Shown here: one piece after another, positions 8,356 to 16,185 of the stretch
Layout: every line of letters starts with the position of its first letter
Numbering within the stretch: position 1 is the stretch's first letter
From: CAZAQS01 sp964486825
GTDB taxonomy: Bacteria; Chloroflexota; Anaerolineae; Anaerolineales; UBA4823
DNA: 44,622 nucleotides
Assembly: GCA_964486825.1 (NCBI GenBank)
Contig: CAZAQS010000008.1
Span: 1-44,622 of the forward strand
Direction of reading: 5' to 3'
Notes under the pieces: generated by a model
Told to the model about the DNA's origin: nothing
What the model saw: only the letters and a program-made list of their open reading frames with translations
The model's database searches: none
Made by a program: the position numbers and the translations under genes

Positions 8356-9219
8356 ATGAATACGAAACCTTTTATGATCGTTGTGTTCATCCTGGCACTA
8401 GCCAGTATGGCTTGCAGTTTCACCATTAACCTTCCCGAGCGGAACGTAAGGACCGGCCCGACTGTGGTCGATGAGATCGAGGTTGAGGCGCCGGACCAAG
8501 GCCAGAGCGCCAACCTATCCCTGGCCTTCGGAGCCGGTAAGCTCAATCTTTCACCGGGTGCGGGTGACAGGCTCGTATCCGGCACCGCTTCCTATAATGT
8601 CTCGGAATTCAAGCCGCAAGTCAGCGCCACTGGCAGCCGTGTGCGAATCGAGCAAGGCGAGCAACTGCGCGTGCTCCCGAAACTGGGACGCGACCTGGTC
8701 AACGAATGGGATCTCCGACTCGGAGACGCGCCTATGAGCCTGCGTATCACTGCCGGGGCTTACCAGGGCCGTTACGAACTTGGTGGGTTAGCCATCGAAG
8801 ACCTGGAAATCTCCGATGGAGCCGCCGAAAGCCGGCTCACATTCTCCGAGCCCAACCAGGTCGAGATGGATAACCTGCGCTATACCACAGGGGCTTCCTC
8901 GGTCACCATCGAAGGACTGGCTAACGCTAACTTCGAGGACATGTATTTTCGCAGCGGCGCGGGCAGCTACACCCTGGAGTTCTCCGGTGAGCTTCAGCGT
9001 GATGCCACTGTCACCATCGAGTCGGGCTTGGGCAACGTGCGTATCATCCTGCCGCCAGGAGTGCCAGGACGCTTGAGCTTCGATGGTGGTCTATCAAACG
9101 TAGACGTGGGTGGAGATTGGAGGCGCAGTGGGAACGATTACATCCAGGAAGGCAGCGGTCCTCAGGTAACTTTTATCGTCGAGATGGGCGCGGGGAACCT
9201 GGAGCTGCGTAGTCGCTAA
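8356..9219 (+). CDS. Toast-rack (DUF2154-like) lipoprotein
   Basis: A 287-residue protein starting with a short signal peptide and a lipobox-like SMAC ending at Cys21, so export and lipid anchoring are likely. The rest is rich in short beta repeats. The block around LSLAFGAGKLNLSPGAGD (about residues 54-71) resembles the N-terminal domain of toast-rack proteins, followed by a beta-sheet-stack region with repeated GAS-V and GAG-Y turns and a final GAGNLELR. Related domains occur in LiaF-type envelope-stress proteins and in many Chloroflexota and Bacillota proteins of unknown role. The ATG at 8356 is chosen because AGAGGAGA precedes it and the signal peptide starts there; a longer frame would overlap the decarboxylase. 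A strong hairpin follows at 9301. Confidence 0.75.
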   Translation: MNTKPFMIVVFILALASMACSFTINLPERNVRTGPTVVDEIEVEAPDQGQSANLSLAFGAGKLNLSPGAGDRLVSGTASYNVSEFKPQVSATGSRVRIEQGEQLRVLPKLGRDLVNEWDLRLGDAPMSLRITAGAYQGRYELGGLAIEDLEISDGAAESRLTFSEPNQVEMDNLRYTTGASSVTIEGLANANFEDMYFRSGAGSYTLEFSGELQRDATVTIESGLGNVRIILPPGVPGRLSFDGGLSNVDVGGDWRRSGNDYIQEGSGPQVTFIVEMGAGNLELRSR

Positions 9220-9300
9220 ATTCTCGAAAGTATTACCAGTAGGGATTAACGAAAAAACGCCGCCAGGTTTAAGCGGCTGGTAAATGAAGACAAGATGGTT

Positions 9301-9328
9301 AAGCTCAGCGGTAAACCGCTGAGCTTTT
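9301..9328 (+). terminator. Rho-independent terminator after the toast-rack gene
   Basis: A perfect 11-bp stem (AAGCTCAGCGG pairing with CCGCTGAGCTT) around a TAAA loop, followed by TTTT on the plus strand. It sits between the plus-strand lipoprotein gene and the convergent ferredoxin gene. The T run favours the plus direction, but the stem could also slow the opposing transcript. Confidence 0.8.
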
Positions 9329-9339
9329 CATAGATTCAA

Positions 9340-9750
9340 CTAATCAAGAGCACTATAACCGGGACCGCTGGTGAAATAATCGTAATTGGGTTGGTTGTCT
9401 TTAGTCAGGTCCAAGGTCTCGCCAGCTTCCAGAACGCGTGTGGCTGTCAAATGAATAGGCTCGCCGTGCTCGTTCTGTCCGTCCCAAACCGTATCAAAAC
9501 CAGGTGTGCCTACGGGCATGGACTGGTACTCTCCCCCCTTGGCTGTATAATCAGTAGGTACTTCGTCCTCAGGGAAAATGGCCTCATACGGACATTCTGG
9601 GATGCATGCACCGCAGTCGATGCAGGTATCGGGATCAATATAGTACCAGGGCCACTCTTCAATGGGCTTGCCTGGAACGATGCATTCTACCGGGCATACA
9701 TCCACACAACTTGAGTCGCGCAAACATAGGCTGGTAATGATATGGGTCAT
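9340..9750 (-). CDS. fdxA: 7Fe-type ferredoxin (3Fe-4S/4Fe-4S) with C-terminal extension
   Basis: A 136-residue ferredoxin that carries electrons in the cytosol. The first cysteine set is C9, C15, C19 and C23 (C-x5-C-x3-CP-x2-C), the spaced arrangement of Thermus/mycobacterial FdxA, where the second cysteine position of one cluster is displaced and that cluster is 3Fe-4S. The second set is CIDCGACIPECP. After PECPYEAIFPED the family usually ends within about 20-40 residues; here about 75 more follow, with no cysteine and no motif I know. AGGAGG lies close upstream of the ATG. Its upstream neighbour, also minus strand, is superoxide dismutase, about 100 bp away, which fits an oxidative-stress setting, but a weak terminator lies between them. 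Confidence 0.88.
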   Translation of the reverse strand: MTHIITSLCLRDSSCVDVCPVECIVPGKPIEEWPWYYIDPDTCIDCGACIPECPYEAIFPEDEVPTDYTAKGGEYQSMPVGTPGFDTVWDGQNEHGEPIHLTATRVLEAGETLDLTKDNQPNYDYFTSGPGYSALD

Positions 9751-9805
9751 AGAAGTTCCTCCTGAACGAGTGATAGGCTTTCTAGGATGATGAAACGGAA
9801 TTGAA

Positions 9806-9837
9806 CGTGGAGCGCAACCCTCCGGCTACGCCCCACG
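9806..9837 (-). terminator. Possible terminator of the superoxide dismutase gene
   Basis: An imperfect hairpin: CGTGG and GCG on one arm pair with CGC and CCACG on the other, with one mismatch and a loop of about 14 nt. It lies just after the sod stop codon in the minus direction, and TTCAATTCC follows. The T run is weak, so partial read-through into the ferredoxin gene is possible. Confidence 0.4.
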
Positions 9838-9849
9838 CGAATACCCATT

Positions 9850-10461
9850 TTACTTCAACGCATCATAGCGCCGGGCAACCTCTTCCCAATTGACCACATT
9901 CCACCAATTCGAGACGTATTCCGGGCGCCGATTCTGATATTTCAGGTAATATGCATGCTCCCAAACATCGATGCCCAGGATGGGGGTTTGTCCTTCACTC
10001 AAGGGCGAATCCTGGTTGGCAGTAGAAGTGATTGCCAGCGTACCATCACGCTTAGCTACCAACCAGCCCCAACCACTGCCGAAACGTGCATTGGCAGCTT
10101 TTTCGAAATTCTCTTTGAACGTCGTATAATTACCGAAGGCTGCATCGATGGCTTGCGCCAGAGCGCCTTTAGGCTCGCCGCCCCCCTTAGGGGACATGAA
10201 CACCCAGAACAGGTTGTGGTTGTAAGCACCACCGCCATGGTTCCTGACAACCATGCGGATGCCTTCTGGAACAGCATTCAGGTCACCCAGCAGATCCTCG
10301 AGCGATTTACCAGCCAGGTTGGGGTGCTTCTCGATAGCTGCGTTTAGATTATTAACATAGGTCGCATGGTGCTTATCGTGATGGATTTGCATGGTCTGGG
10401 TGTCAACGTACGGCTCCAGAGCATCATAAGCATAAGGGAGATCAGGTAATTCGAAAGCCAT
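9850..10461 (-). CDS. sodA: Superoxide dismutase, Mn/Fe family (Mn-type residues)
   Basis: A 203-residue enzyme that converts superoxide to peroxide and oxygen. The four metal ligands are visible: H27 (IHHDKHH), H82 (YNHNLFW), and D165 and H169 in DVWEHAYY. The GGGAYNH segment and the Gln of NQDSP (Q150) match the outer-sphere pattern usual in manganese enzymes, so Mn is favoured, though cambialistic use cannot be excluded. No signal peptide is present, so the protein is cytosolic. AGGAGG precedes the ATG. A consensus-like sigma-A promoter lies about 100 bp upstream (10555-10583). Presence of SOD says that the organism meets oxygen at least at times. Confidence 0.96.
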   Translation of the reverse strand: MAFELPDLPYAYDALEPYVDTQTMQIHHDKHHATYVNNLNAAIEKHPNLAGKSLEDLLGDLNAVPEGIRMVVRNHGGGAYNHNLFWVFMSPKGGGEPKGALAQAIDAAFGNYTTFKENFEKAANARFGSGWGWLVAKRDGTLAITSTANQDSPLSEGQTPILGIDVWEHAYYLKYQNRRPEYVSNWWNVVNWEEVARRYDALK

Positions 10462-10554
10462 CGTTAATTTCCTCCTAGGTTTTGATGGTTTACCTCTAAT
10501 AGGTTTTGGAAGTTTTCAGATTTCTGCTAAGCAGCAAGAAACCCACCTGGCAAA

Positions 10555-10583
10555 ATTGTAGCCTCCCACTCTACCTTTGTCAA
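10555..10583 (-). promoter_or_regulatory. Sigma-A-type promoter of the superoxide dismutase gene
   Basis: Read on the minus strand: TTGACA (10583-10578), a 17-nt spacer, then TACAAT (10560-10555). The inferred start is near 10548, giving a leader of about 87 nt before the sod ATG. The match to the housekeeping consensus is close (11 of 12). Confidence 0.75.
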
Positions 10584-10603
10584 GCCAGCAAGATTAGTTA
10601 TTG

Positions 10604-11575
10604 ATGAGTCAGCCACCAAACAAACCTCCCGTACCACCTCTGCTTGCATTACTCTTCGGGATACTGGCTGTGTCAGCAGCTTCGATTTTTATCCGCTATG
10701 CGCAGGCCTACGCACCCTCTATCGTGATCGCTGCCTACCGTTTGGTCTTGGCCTCGTTGATCCTGGCGCCGTTTGCGGTCCTGCGGTTCCGGGCCGAGCT
10801 ACGTAAGCTGGGGCCGCGTGACCTGAGTCTGGCTCTGCTGTCCGGGTTCTTTCTGGCCATGCACTTCGCTACCTGGATCAGCTCGCTGGAGTATACCAGC
10901 GTAGCCAGCTCTGTCGTCCTGGTGACAACCGCCCCATTGTGGGTTGCGTTGTTGACCCCCTTTACCCTCAAAGAGCGTATACCCCGCCCGGTCGTCCTCG
11001 GCATGTCCCTTGCGTTGGTGGGAGGGGTGTCAATCGGTTTGAGCGATACCTGCACCTGGAGCGTTGGAGGGTTGGCCTGCCCACCTTTAGGAGAGTTCGT
11101 GCGCGGCCAGGCTTTCCTGGGTGATCTACTGGCCCTGGCAGGCGCCTGGATGGCAGCGGCTTACATCCTGATCGGGCGCAGTTTACGCGGTAAGATGTCG
11201 CTAATCCCGTATATCTTCGTGGTATACGGCATGGCAGCCGTTGTATTGGTAGCGCTCATGTTTGTCACGGGCCATTCCCCCACCGGATACCCAACGCCCG
11301 TGTATACCTGGCTGCTGCTGTTGGCGATCTTTCCCCAGCTCTTAGGACATTCCACCTTCAATTGGGCGCTGCGTTACCTATCGGCTGCCTATGTATCCAT
11401 TGCACTGCTGGGCGAGCCGGTGGGTTCAACCATCCTGGCGTATTTCCTGCTTAATGAAACCCCTACAAGCCTCAAGATTTTTGGTGCTATACTTATCCTG
11501 GCTGGTATTTATATTGCTTCGCAGCCTGAAGCTGGGAGGCAACCTCAGAACCAGCCGGACAGTGGTGAGTTCTGA
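10604..11575 (+). CDS. EamA/DMT-family membrane transporter
   Basis: A 323-residue protein with about ten hydrophobic segments arranged as two EamA repeats (about residues 15-150 and 180-310). The first repeat shows FIRYAQAYAPS and RLVLASLILAPFAVLR; the second shows LGHSTFNWALRYLSAAYVS and LGEPVGSTILAYFLLNE, which are typical of the drug/metabolite transporter superfamily. It probably exports an amino acid, a nucleotide-type metabolite or another small compound; substrate cannot be predicted. The start is taken as ATG 10604; a TTG directly before it is in frame, and no clear ribosome site helps decide. It is divergent from the sod gene and about 40 bp upstream of ftsK on the same strand. Confidence 0.85.
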   Translation: MSQPPNKPPVPPLLALLFGILAVSAASIFIRYAQAYAPSIVIAAYRLVLASLILAPFAVLRFRAELRKLGPRDLSLALLSGFFLAMHFATWISSLEYTSVASSVVLVTTAPLWVALLTPFTLKERIPRPVVLGMSLALVGGVSIGLSDTCTWSVGGLACPPLGEFVRGQAFLGDLLALAGAWMAAAYILIGRSLRGKMSLIPYIFVVYGMAAVVLVALMFVTGHSPTGYPTPVYTWLLLLAIFPQLLGHSTFNWALRYLSAAYVSIALLGEPVGSTILAYFLLNETPTSLKIFGAILILAGIYIASQPEAGRQPQNQPDSGEF

Positions 11576-11617
11576 AAAGGAAGATAGATACTTATTGATG
11601 AGGGTAAGCGACTTGCA

Positions 11618-13996
11618 ATGACAAGCCAGGGAAAACCCAAAGCTGAACCCAAAGGACCCAAATCTAAGGAATCGAAACGATCCATCCAAACGGGGCGATC
11701 AACCCAACTTGGTGGAAAAAATAGCCCTAAAAAGGCTGTCGCTCCTGAAAGCACTCCTGCCCCCGCAGTAGAGAACAGCGCGGATATCGAAGAGACCCGT
11801 ACACCCATAGATCGAGCCGTAAGCCTTGCAGTGCGCTTCCAGCGCTTCGCCTGGGATGTTGCGGGGGTGTTGGTCCTGGCAGCATCTCTGATGACCTTGC
11901 TGGCCTTACCAGGCATCCCGCTTTTCAGCGGTGGGCGACTTTTGGAGGGATGGGCTGCATTCCTGCGCTTATGGCTGGGCTACGGTAGCTTGCTGGTCGT
12001 CATAATCGGCGGGTTGGTAGGCTTGCTGATGCTGCAAAGGCAGTCAAATGTATTGGATCGGATCATTTGGAGGCGGGTCTTTGCCCTGGAAGCAGCCTCC
12101 ATCGCTGCCTGGGTACTGGTAACCCTGGCGGGAGGCGTATCGCTCGAGCGCGCTGAGGCCGGCCTGGACGGGGGACGCCTGGGTTGGGGAGTCACTGAGA
12201 CGTTGCTCATCCCGTTCGACGCCATGGGGGTCGACAACCTGATCTTACCCGCTCTGCTGGCAGGCCTGGTCCTGGCGGTTGGACTGGCGGTTGGCTTAGG
12301 ATTGGGAGGTCTCCTTGAGCGCGGCCTGAGAAAGCTGGCGCAAGCCTCAGAACCTCAAGTAGGAGCTTATATAGATGGTGAATCCGCTGTGAGCCTGGCC
12401 CCGTTGGGCGACCAGGGACATGCCACCCTCGCACCAACAGAGCGCAAGAAGAAGCCGTCGTTTGTGCAGGCTCCCTTCCGCAAGCGCTTCAAAGTAGACC
12501 AAGCTGAGGAGACCAGTACACCTCCCCCGCCACGAGACGAGCGACTGCCCCCTTTAGACCTGCTGGTAAACGAACACGTTCTTAGACCAGATGAGCGCAA
12601 TATCAACCAGACTGCAGGGTTGATCGAGCAAACGCTGGCTGAGTTTGGCATTCCCGCCAAGGTGGTCGGCTTCCAGGTCGGCCCGACCGTGACCCAGTTC
12701 GCGGTGGAGCCGGGCTTTGTAGAGAAAGGCAATGGTGAGGAGCAAGCCGCCCGCCACAAGGTGCGCGTGGCGCAGATATCGGGGTTATCGCGCGACCTGG
12801 CCCTGGCCCTATCTGCTGACCGGCTGCGAATCGAGGCGCCTGTGCCCGGACGCCCCTATGTGGGCATCGAAGTCCCCAATTTGCGCTCCTCGGTGGTGCG
12901 CTTACGCCCAATCTTGGAGACGGATGCTTTCTATAAGCAAAATTCCCAGTTGGCGATCGCCCTGGGAAGGGATGTGTCCGGAGCGCCAGTGGTGGCAGAC
13001 CTGGCGCGCATGCCGCATATGCTGATCGCGGGTACGACTGGCTCCGGTAAGTCGGTGTGCATTGCAGCCCTCACAACCTGCCTTGTAATGAATAACGCCC
13101 CCGCAGATCTGCGCCTGGTGATGATCGATCCCAAGATGGTCGAGCTGGTGCGCTTTAACGGCCTACCGCACCTGTACGGTAAAGTGGAGACCAACCTGGA
13201 GCGCATCCTGGGCGTTTTGCGTTGGACGGTGACAGAGATGGACCGACGCTACCGTCTGCTCGAGGAGATGCGTGCTCGTCACCTCGATTCCTACAACCGC
13301 AAAGTCCGCCGGCGCAAGGGCGGCGAGCCGCTGCCGCGCATCGTTGTGATGATCGACGAGTTGGCAGACCTGATGATGTCCGCTCCTGAGCAAACCGAGC
13401 CTGCATTGGTGCGCCTGGCCCAGCTGGCCAGAGCCACGGGCATCCACCTGGTAGTAGCTACCCAACGACCCAGCACGGACGTTGTTACAGGCTTGATAAA
13501 GGCAAATTTCCCAGCGCGGCTGTCCTTCGCGGTGGCTTCTTCTGTCGATTCACGTGTGATTCTGGACAGCTCAGGGGCTGAATCGCTGCTTGGGCATGGG
13601 GATATGCTTTTCCTTCCTCCAGAGGCCTCCGCACCGCTGCGCTCACAGGGTGTGATGGTCACTGACCAGGAAGTGGAGAAAGTAATCAATTTCTGGCAAC
13701 GTGCGCACCCGCCCCAGGATACGCCACCCGCGCCCTGGGAAGCCATGCTGGCAGCAGAAGAGGTACTGGCAGACCGGGATGATCTGGTTGAGAAGGCCAT
13801 TGAGATTGTACGAGCTACTCGGCGTTGCAGCGCTTCCATGCTCCAAAGGCGCTTAAAGATCGGTTACCCACGCGCCGCCCGCCTGGTGGACGAACTGGAG
13901 GAGATGGGCGTGGTGGGCCCGTCACAGGGCGGGGGACGCGAGCGAGAAGTGCTGCTCGAACCAGACGATGGATTCGGTGACGAGCAAGATATTTGA
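11618..13996 (+). CDS. ftsK: DNA translocase FtsK/SpoIIIE
   Basis: A 792-residue motor that pumps chromosomal DNA through the division septum. After a Lys/Pro-rich tail (1-70), about four hydrophobic segments span residues 73-230, fewer and shorter than in E. coli. A short linker leads to the alpha/beta motor domain: Walker A GTTGSGKS near residues 472-479 and Walker B VVMIDELADL near 576-585. The C-terminal gamma winged helix (about 720-780) contains the usual CSASMLQRRLKIGYPRAARL block that reads KOPS-type polarity sequences and contacts XerD. It is a complete SpoIIIE-sized protein. Weak ribosome site GAGGGTAAG. It follows the EamA gene by 42 bp, so co-transcription is possible. Confidence 0.96.
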   Translation: MTSQGKPKAEPKGPKSKESKRSIQTGRSTQLGGKNSPKKAVAPESTPAPAVENSADIEETRTPIDRAVSLAVRFQRFAWDVAGVLVLAASLMTLLALPGIPLFSGGRLLEGWAAFLRLWLGYGSLLVVIIGGLVGLLMLQRQSNVLDRIIWRRVFALEAASIAAWVLVTLAGGVSLERAEAGLDGGRLGWGVTETLLIPFDAMGVDNLILPALLAGLVLAVGLAVGLGLGGLLERGLRKLAQASEPQVGAYIDGESAVSLAPLGDQGHATLAPTERKKKPSFVQAPFRKRFKVDQAEETSTPPPPRDERLPPLDLLVNEHVLRPDERNINQTAGLIEQTLAEFGIPAKVVGFQVGPTVTQFAVEPGFVEKGNGEEQAARHKVRVAQISGLSRDLALALSADRLRIEAPVPGRPYVGIEVPNLRSSVVRLRPILETDAFYKQNSQLAIALGRDVSGAPVVADLARMPHMLIAGTTGSGKSVCIAALTTCLVMNNAPADLRLVMIDPKMVELVRFNGLPHLYGKVETNLERILGVLRWTVTEMDRRYRLLEEMRARHLDSYNRKVRRRKGGEPLPRIVVMIDELADLMMSAPEQTEPALVRLAQLARATGIHLVVATQRPSTDVVTGLIKANFPARLSFAVASSVDSRVILDSSGAESLLGHGDMLFLPPEASAPLRSQGVMVTDQEVEKVINFWQRAHPPQDTPPAPWEAMLAAEEVLADRDDLVEKAIEIVRATRRCSASMLQRRLKIGYPRAARLVDELEEMGVVGPSQGGGREREVLLEPDDGFGDEQDI

Positions 13997-14016
13997 GATG
14001 GAGTCAGGATCTCGCT

Positions 14017-14267
14017 ATGATACTTAAGACCGCCCGGCTGGTCTTGAAGCTCCACTGCTTAGATAACGCACACAAGTTGAATGAATGGGAGAACGAGCGG
14101 AAATCTATTCCTTCAACATGCGCTCTGTGGCTTTGTTCGAGCACCTGGGATTTACACGCGAGGGGGTGATAAGGCAGTGCGTCGATAAGAGAGGCACCTT
14201 TGAAGATGAGTACCTCTATGGCTTGCTGCGTGAAGAATGGAATAACTTGACTTTCTGGTCTGCATAG
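14017..14267 (+). pseudogene. GNAT acetyltransferase remnant with internal deletion
   Basis: Two pieces of a RimJ/RimL-like N-acetyltransferase lie in different frames. From ATG 14017 the frame reads MILKTARLVLK, the usual N-terminus of this family, and loses similarity after about 25 codons, stopping near 14169. In another frame, 14085-14267 encodes IYSFNMRSVALFEHLGFTRE, then a DEYLYGLLREEW block, the conserved acetyl-CoA-binding and C-terminal part. An intact gene would be about 520-560 bp; here roughly 250 bp remain, so about 90-100 central codons are missing and the junction is out of frame. Whether the 60-codon C-terminal piece is translated is unknown. I see no repeats at the junction that would explain the deletion. 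Confidence 0.7.
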
Positions 14268-14406
14268 ATTAGGATACAGCCTGATATTTTGTCCAGGCCT
14301 TTCATCACAACCACATCTTGGACATAGCAAAAGCTTCTCGTTCAGTACCTTATAATCAGGAATTGAACGTAGGACATGCAATTGTAAGAAAGGCGGAAAA
14401 ACCCTG

Positions 14407-15021
14407 GTGGAACATGTGGCCCCCAAAAAAGAACGAATGACCCCTACAGATTACCTCCGAGATCGTTTTAAAGGCATCCTGGATCCCATCGGACGACTAT
14501 TCATCCGAATAGGGCTGATGCCCAACACGATGACGATCCTGGGATTGATCGGGAATACTGTGGGAGCTTACTTCCTATCTCAGGGGCAGATGATGATCGG
14601 AGGCCTGTTCATTCTGGCTATGGGCCCGGTGGACGCCTTAGATGGAACGATGGCCCGTCTGCGGGGAGAGGCAGGAAATTTTGGGGCCTTCGTCGATTCG
14701 GTCACCGACCGCTATTCAGAGTTGGTGATCTTCGGTGGCCTGATGGCCTATTACGTCCAGCAAGGGGAGTGGCTTTCAGTGTATATGGTATACGCAGCAG
14801 CAGCGGGCTCAGTGCTGGTTTCATACGTTCGTGCCCGCGGCCAGTCCCTGGGCTTTGAAACCAAGATCGGAATCCTCACACGCATGGAGCGCTACCTGGT
14901 ACTGGCGCCTGCCCTGGTACTGAACTACCCGATGATCGGAGTTTGGATCATCGCGATCTTAGCAAACCTGACCGCATTGCAACGCATCCTGGATATTCGC
15001 CGCCAGACTCGCCCGCATTAA
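14407..15021 (+). CDS. CDP-alcohol phosphatidyltransferase
   Basis: A 204-residue integral membrane enzyme that joins a CDP-activated diacylglycerol to a small alcohol. The family signature D-x2-DG-x2-AR-x8-G-x3-D-x3-D is complete, beginning DALDGTMAR (near residue 77) and ending with D and D in FVDSVTDR. About six hydrophobic segments follow the usual layout. The acceptor (glycerol-3-phosphate, inositol phosphate or other) is not certain; the short N-terminus and GFETKIGILTRMER stretch look more like the PIP/archaetidylinositol-phosphate synthase branch than PgsA, which is only an impression. GTG start with AAAGGCGGA upstream; an in-frame ATG at 14437 lacks a ribosome site. The next gene, lgt, starts 45 bp downstream and uses phosphatidylglycerol, a fitting partner. 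Confidence 0.88.
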   Translation: MEHVAPKKERMTPTDYLRDRFKGILDPIGRLFIRIGLMPNTMTILGLIGNTVGAYFLSQGQMMIGGLFILAMGPVDALDGTMARLRGEAGNFGAFVDSVTDRYSELVIFGGLMAYYVQQGEWLSVYMVYAAAAGSVLVSYVRARGQSLGFETKIGILTRMERYLVLAPALVLNYPMIGVWIIAILANLTALQRILDIRRQTRPH

Positions 15022-15066
15022 CGTTGCCTCGGGTATTGCAAAAGATAGAGGAGAAAAAAGAAAGAA

Positions 15067-15909
15067 ATGCCTACTGGGTTTAATATCGGTCCGTTATTCA
15101 TACATTTTTATGGAATTATCCTCATGTTAGGCGCCCTGGCAGGCGCATTGCTGGCCGACAGAGAAGCAAAGCGGAGAGGCATGAATTCCGAGCTGGTATG
15201 GGATGCGCTAATCTGGGTATTGATCGGCGGGATCATCGGGGCTCGCTTATGGCATATCCTGACACCCCCCCCTTCCATGGTAGAGCAAGGCATCACAACT
15301 GAATGGTATTTGAGACATCCCCTGGATATGCTCAATACACGTATGGGAGGGCTGGGCATCCCCGGCGCCATCATCGGCGGCTTCATCGCCCTAAATATCT
15401 TCACTCGCCGTCGCAAGACTAATTTTGCGATCTGGGCTGACATCGCTGCCCCCGCGCTGGCTCTGGGTCAAGCTATCGGCAGGTGGGGCAATTTTATCAA
15501 CCAGGAAGTTTATGGAGCGCCAACAGATCTTCCTTGGGCTATCACCATCGATCCCCAGCACCGTCTGCCCCAATTCCTGGATATTTCTACCTATCACCCG
15601 CTCTTCTTATACGAATCACTATGGAACGCAGCCAACCTGGTGCTGCTGTTGTGGCTGGGGCGCAAATACCAGCACCGCCTGAAACCTGGCGACCTTTTCA
15701 TCACCTACCTGCTGGTATACCCGCTGGGTCGCTTCCTGCTCGAGTTTCTGCGCCTGGATGCAGCTCAAATCGCTGGCATCAACGCTAACCAGACCGTCTC
15801 GCTAATCGTAGCGATTGCAGCCGGGGTAGCCCTCTTCCTGCGCCACCGCCCGGGTCAGCAAGCTCAGGAAACCCAGCCTGCAGAACAACCAACGAAAGAA
15901 ACTCGCTAG
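15067..15909 (+). CDS. lgt: Prolipoprotein diacylglyceryl transferase
   Basis: A 280-residue membrane enzyme that attaches diacylglycerol from phosphatidylglycerol to the lipobox cysteine of exported lipoproteins, such as the toast-rack protein in this window. Seven hydrophobic segments are visible. The Lgt signature GRWGNFINQEVYG lies at about residues 138-150, and the essential HGI/HFYGI-type motif near the N-terminus reads IHFYGII. The C-terminal tail is hydrophilic and Gln-rich (GQQAQETQPAEQPTKETR). It is probably co-transcribed with the phosphatidyltransferase 45 bp upstream. Ribosome site AGGAGAAA is somewhat far from the ATG (about 14 nt), but the N-terminus fits the family. Confidence 0.95.
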   Translation: MPTGFNIGPLFIHFYGIILMLGALAGALLADREAKRRGMNSELVWDALIWVLIGGIIGARLWHILTPPPSMVEQGITTEWYLRHPLDMLNTRMGGLGIPGAIIGGFIALNIFTRRRKTNFAIWADIAAPALALGQAIGRWGNFINQEVYGAPTDLPWAITIDPQHRLPQFLDISTYHPLFLYESLWNAANLVLLLWLGRKYQHRLKPGDLFITYLLVYPLGRFLLEFLRLDAAQIAGINANQTVSLIVAIAAGVALFLRHRPGQQAQETQPAEQPTKETR

Positions 15910-16185
15910 ACAGCAGATGCAGGTGTAAGAAAAATATCTTTTACCCAGGTATATAACCTGGTTTCTCTAATCCAATTCAACAACCCACAAAAAGCCTGGA
16001 GCAGCCTAAGGATTGGCTTAACCGCACCACCGGTTAACCCTGGCAGAGTGGTTAAAATCATGCTGGTAGCCGTCGTGCCCTTGTTCTTAAGCGCGGGGGC
16101 CTTGGAAGTATGGAAATTTCCCACATTGCTCGGGCTATCCTCAGAAGCTGAGGGCGGATTTCAATAAGCTGAAAAGGAATTCACC
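15910..16185. other. Non-coding gap after lgt with hairpins and a dubious open frame
   Basis: This 276-bp gap holds a small hairpin (CCAGGT 15945-15950 with ACCTGG 15956-15961, then TTTCTCT) that may end the lgt transcript, and a second one (TTAACCG 16018-16024 with CGGTTAA 16031-16037). The lgt frame stays open for 85 codons past its TAG, to 16167. In it, GTG 16048 or ATG 16060 could start a 35-40-residue hydrophobic peptide, but no ribosome site supports either. I do not call a gene here. Confidence 0.4.

Noticed and set aside
7911..8585. Open frame of 224 codons on the minus strand
   Set aside because: It spans the end of the decarboxylase, the gap and the start of the lipoprotein gene on the opposite strand; no ribosome site and no family features.
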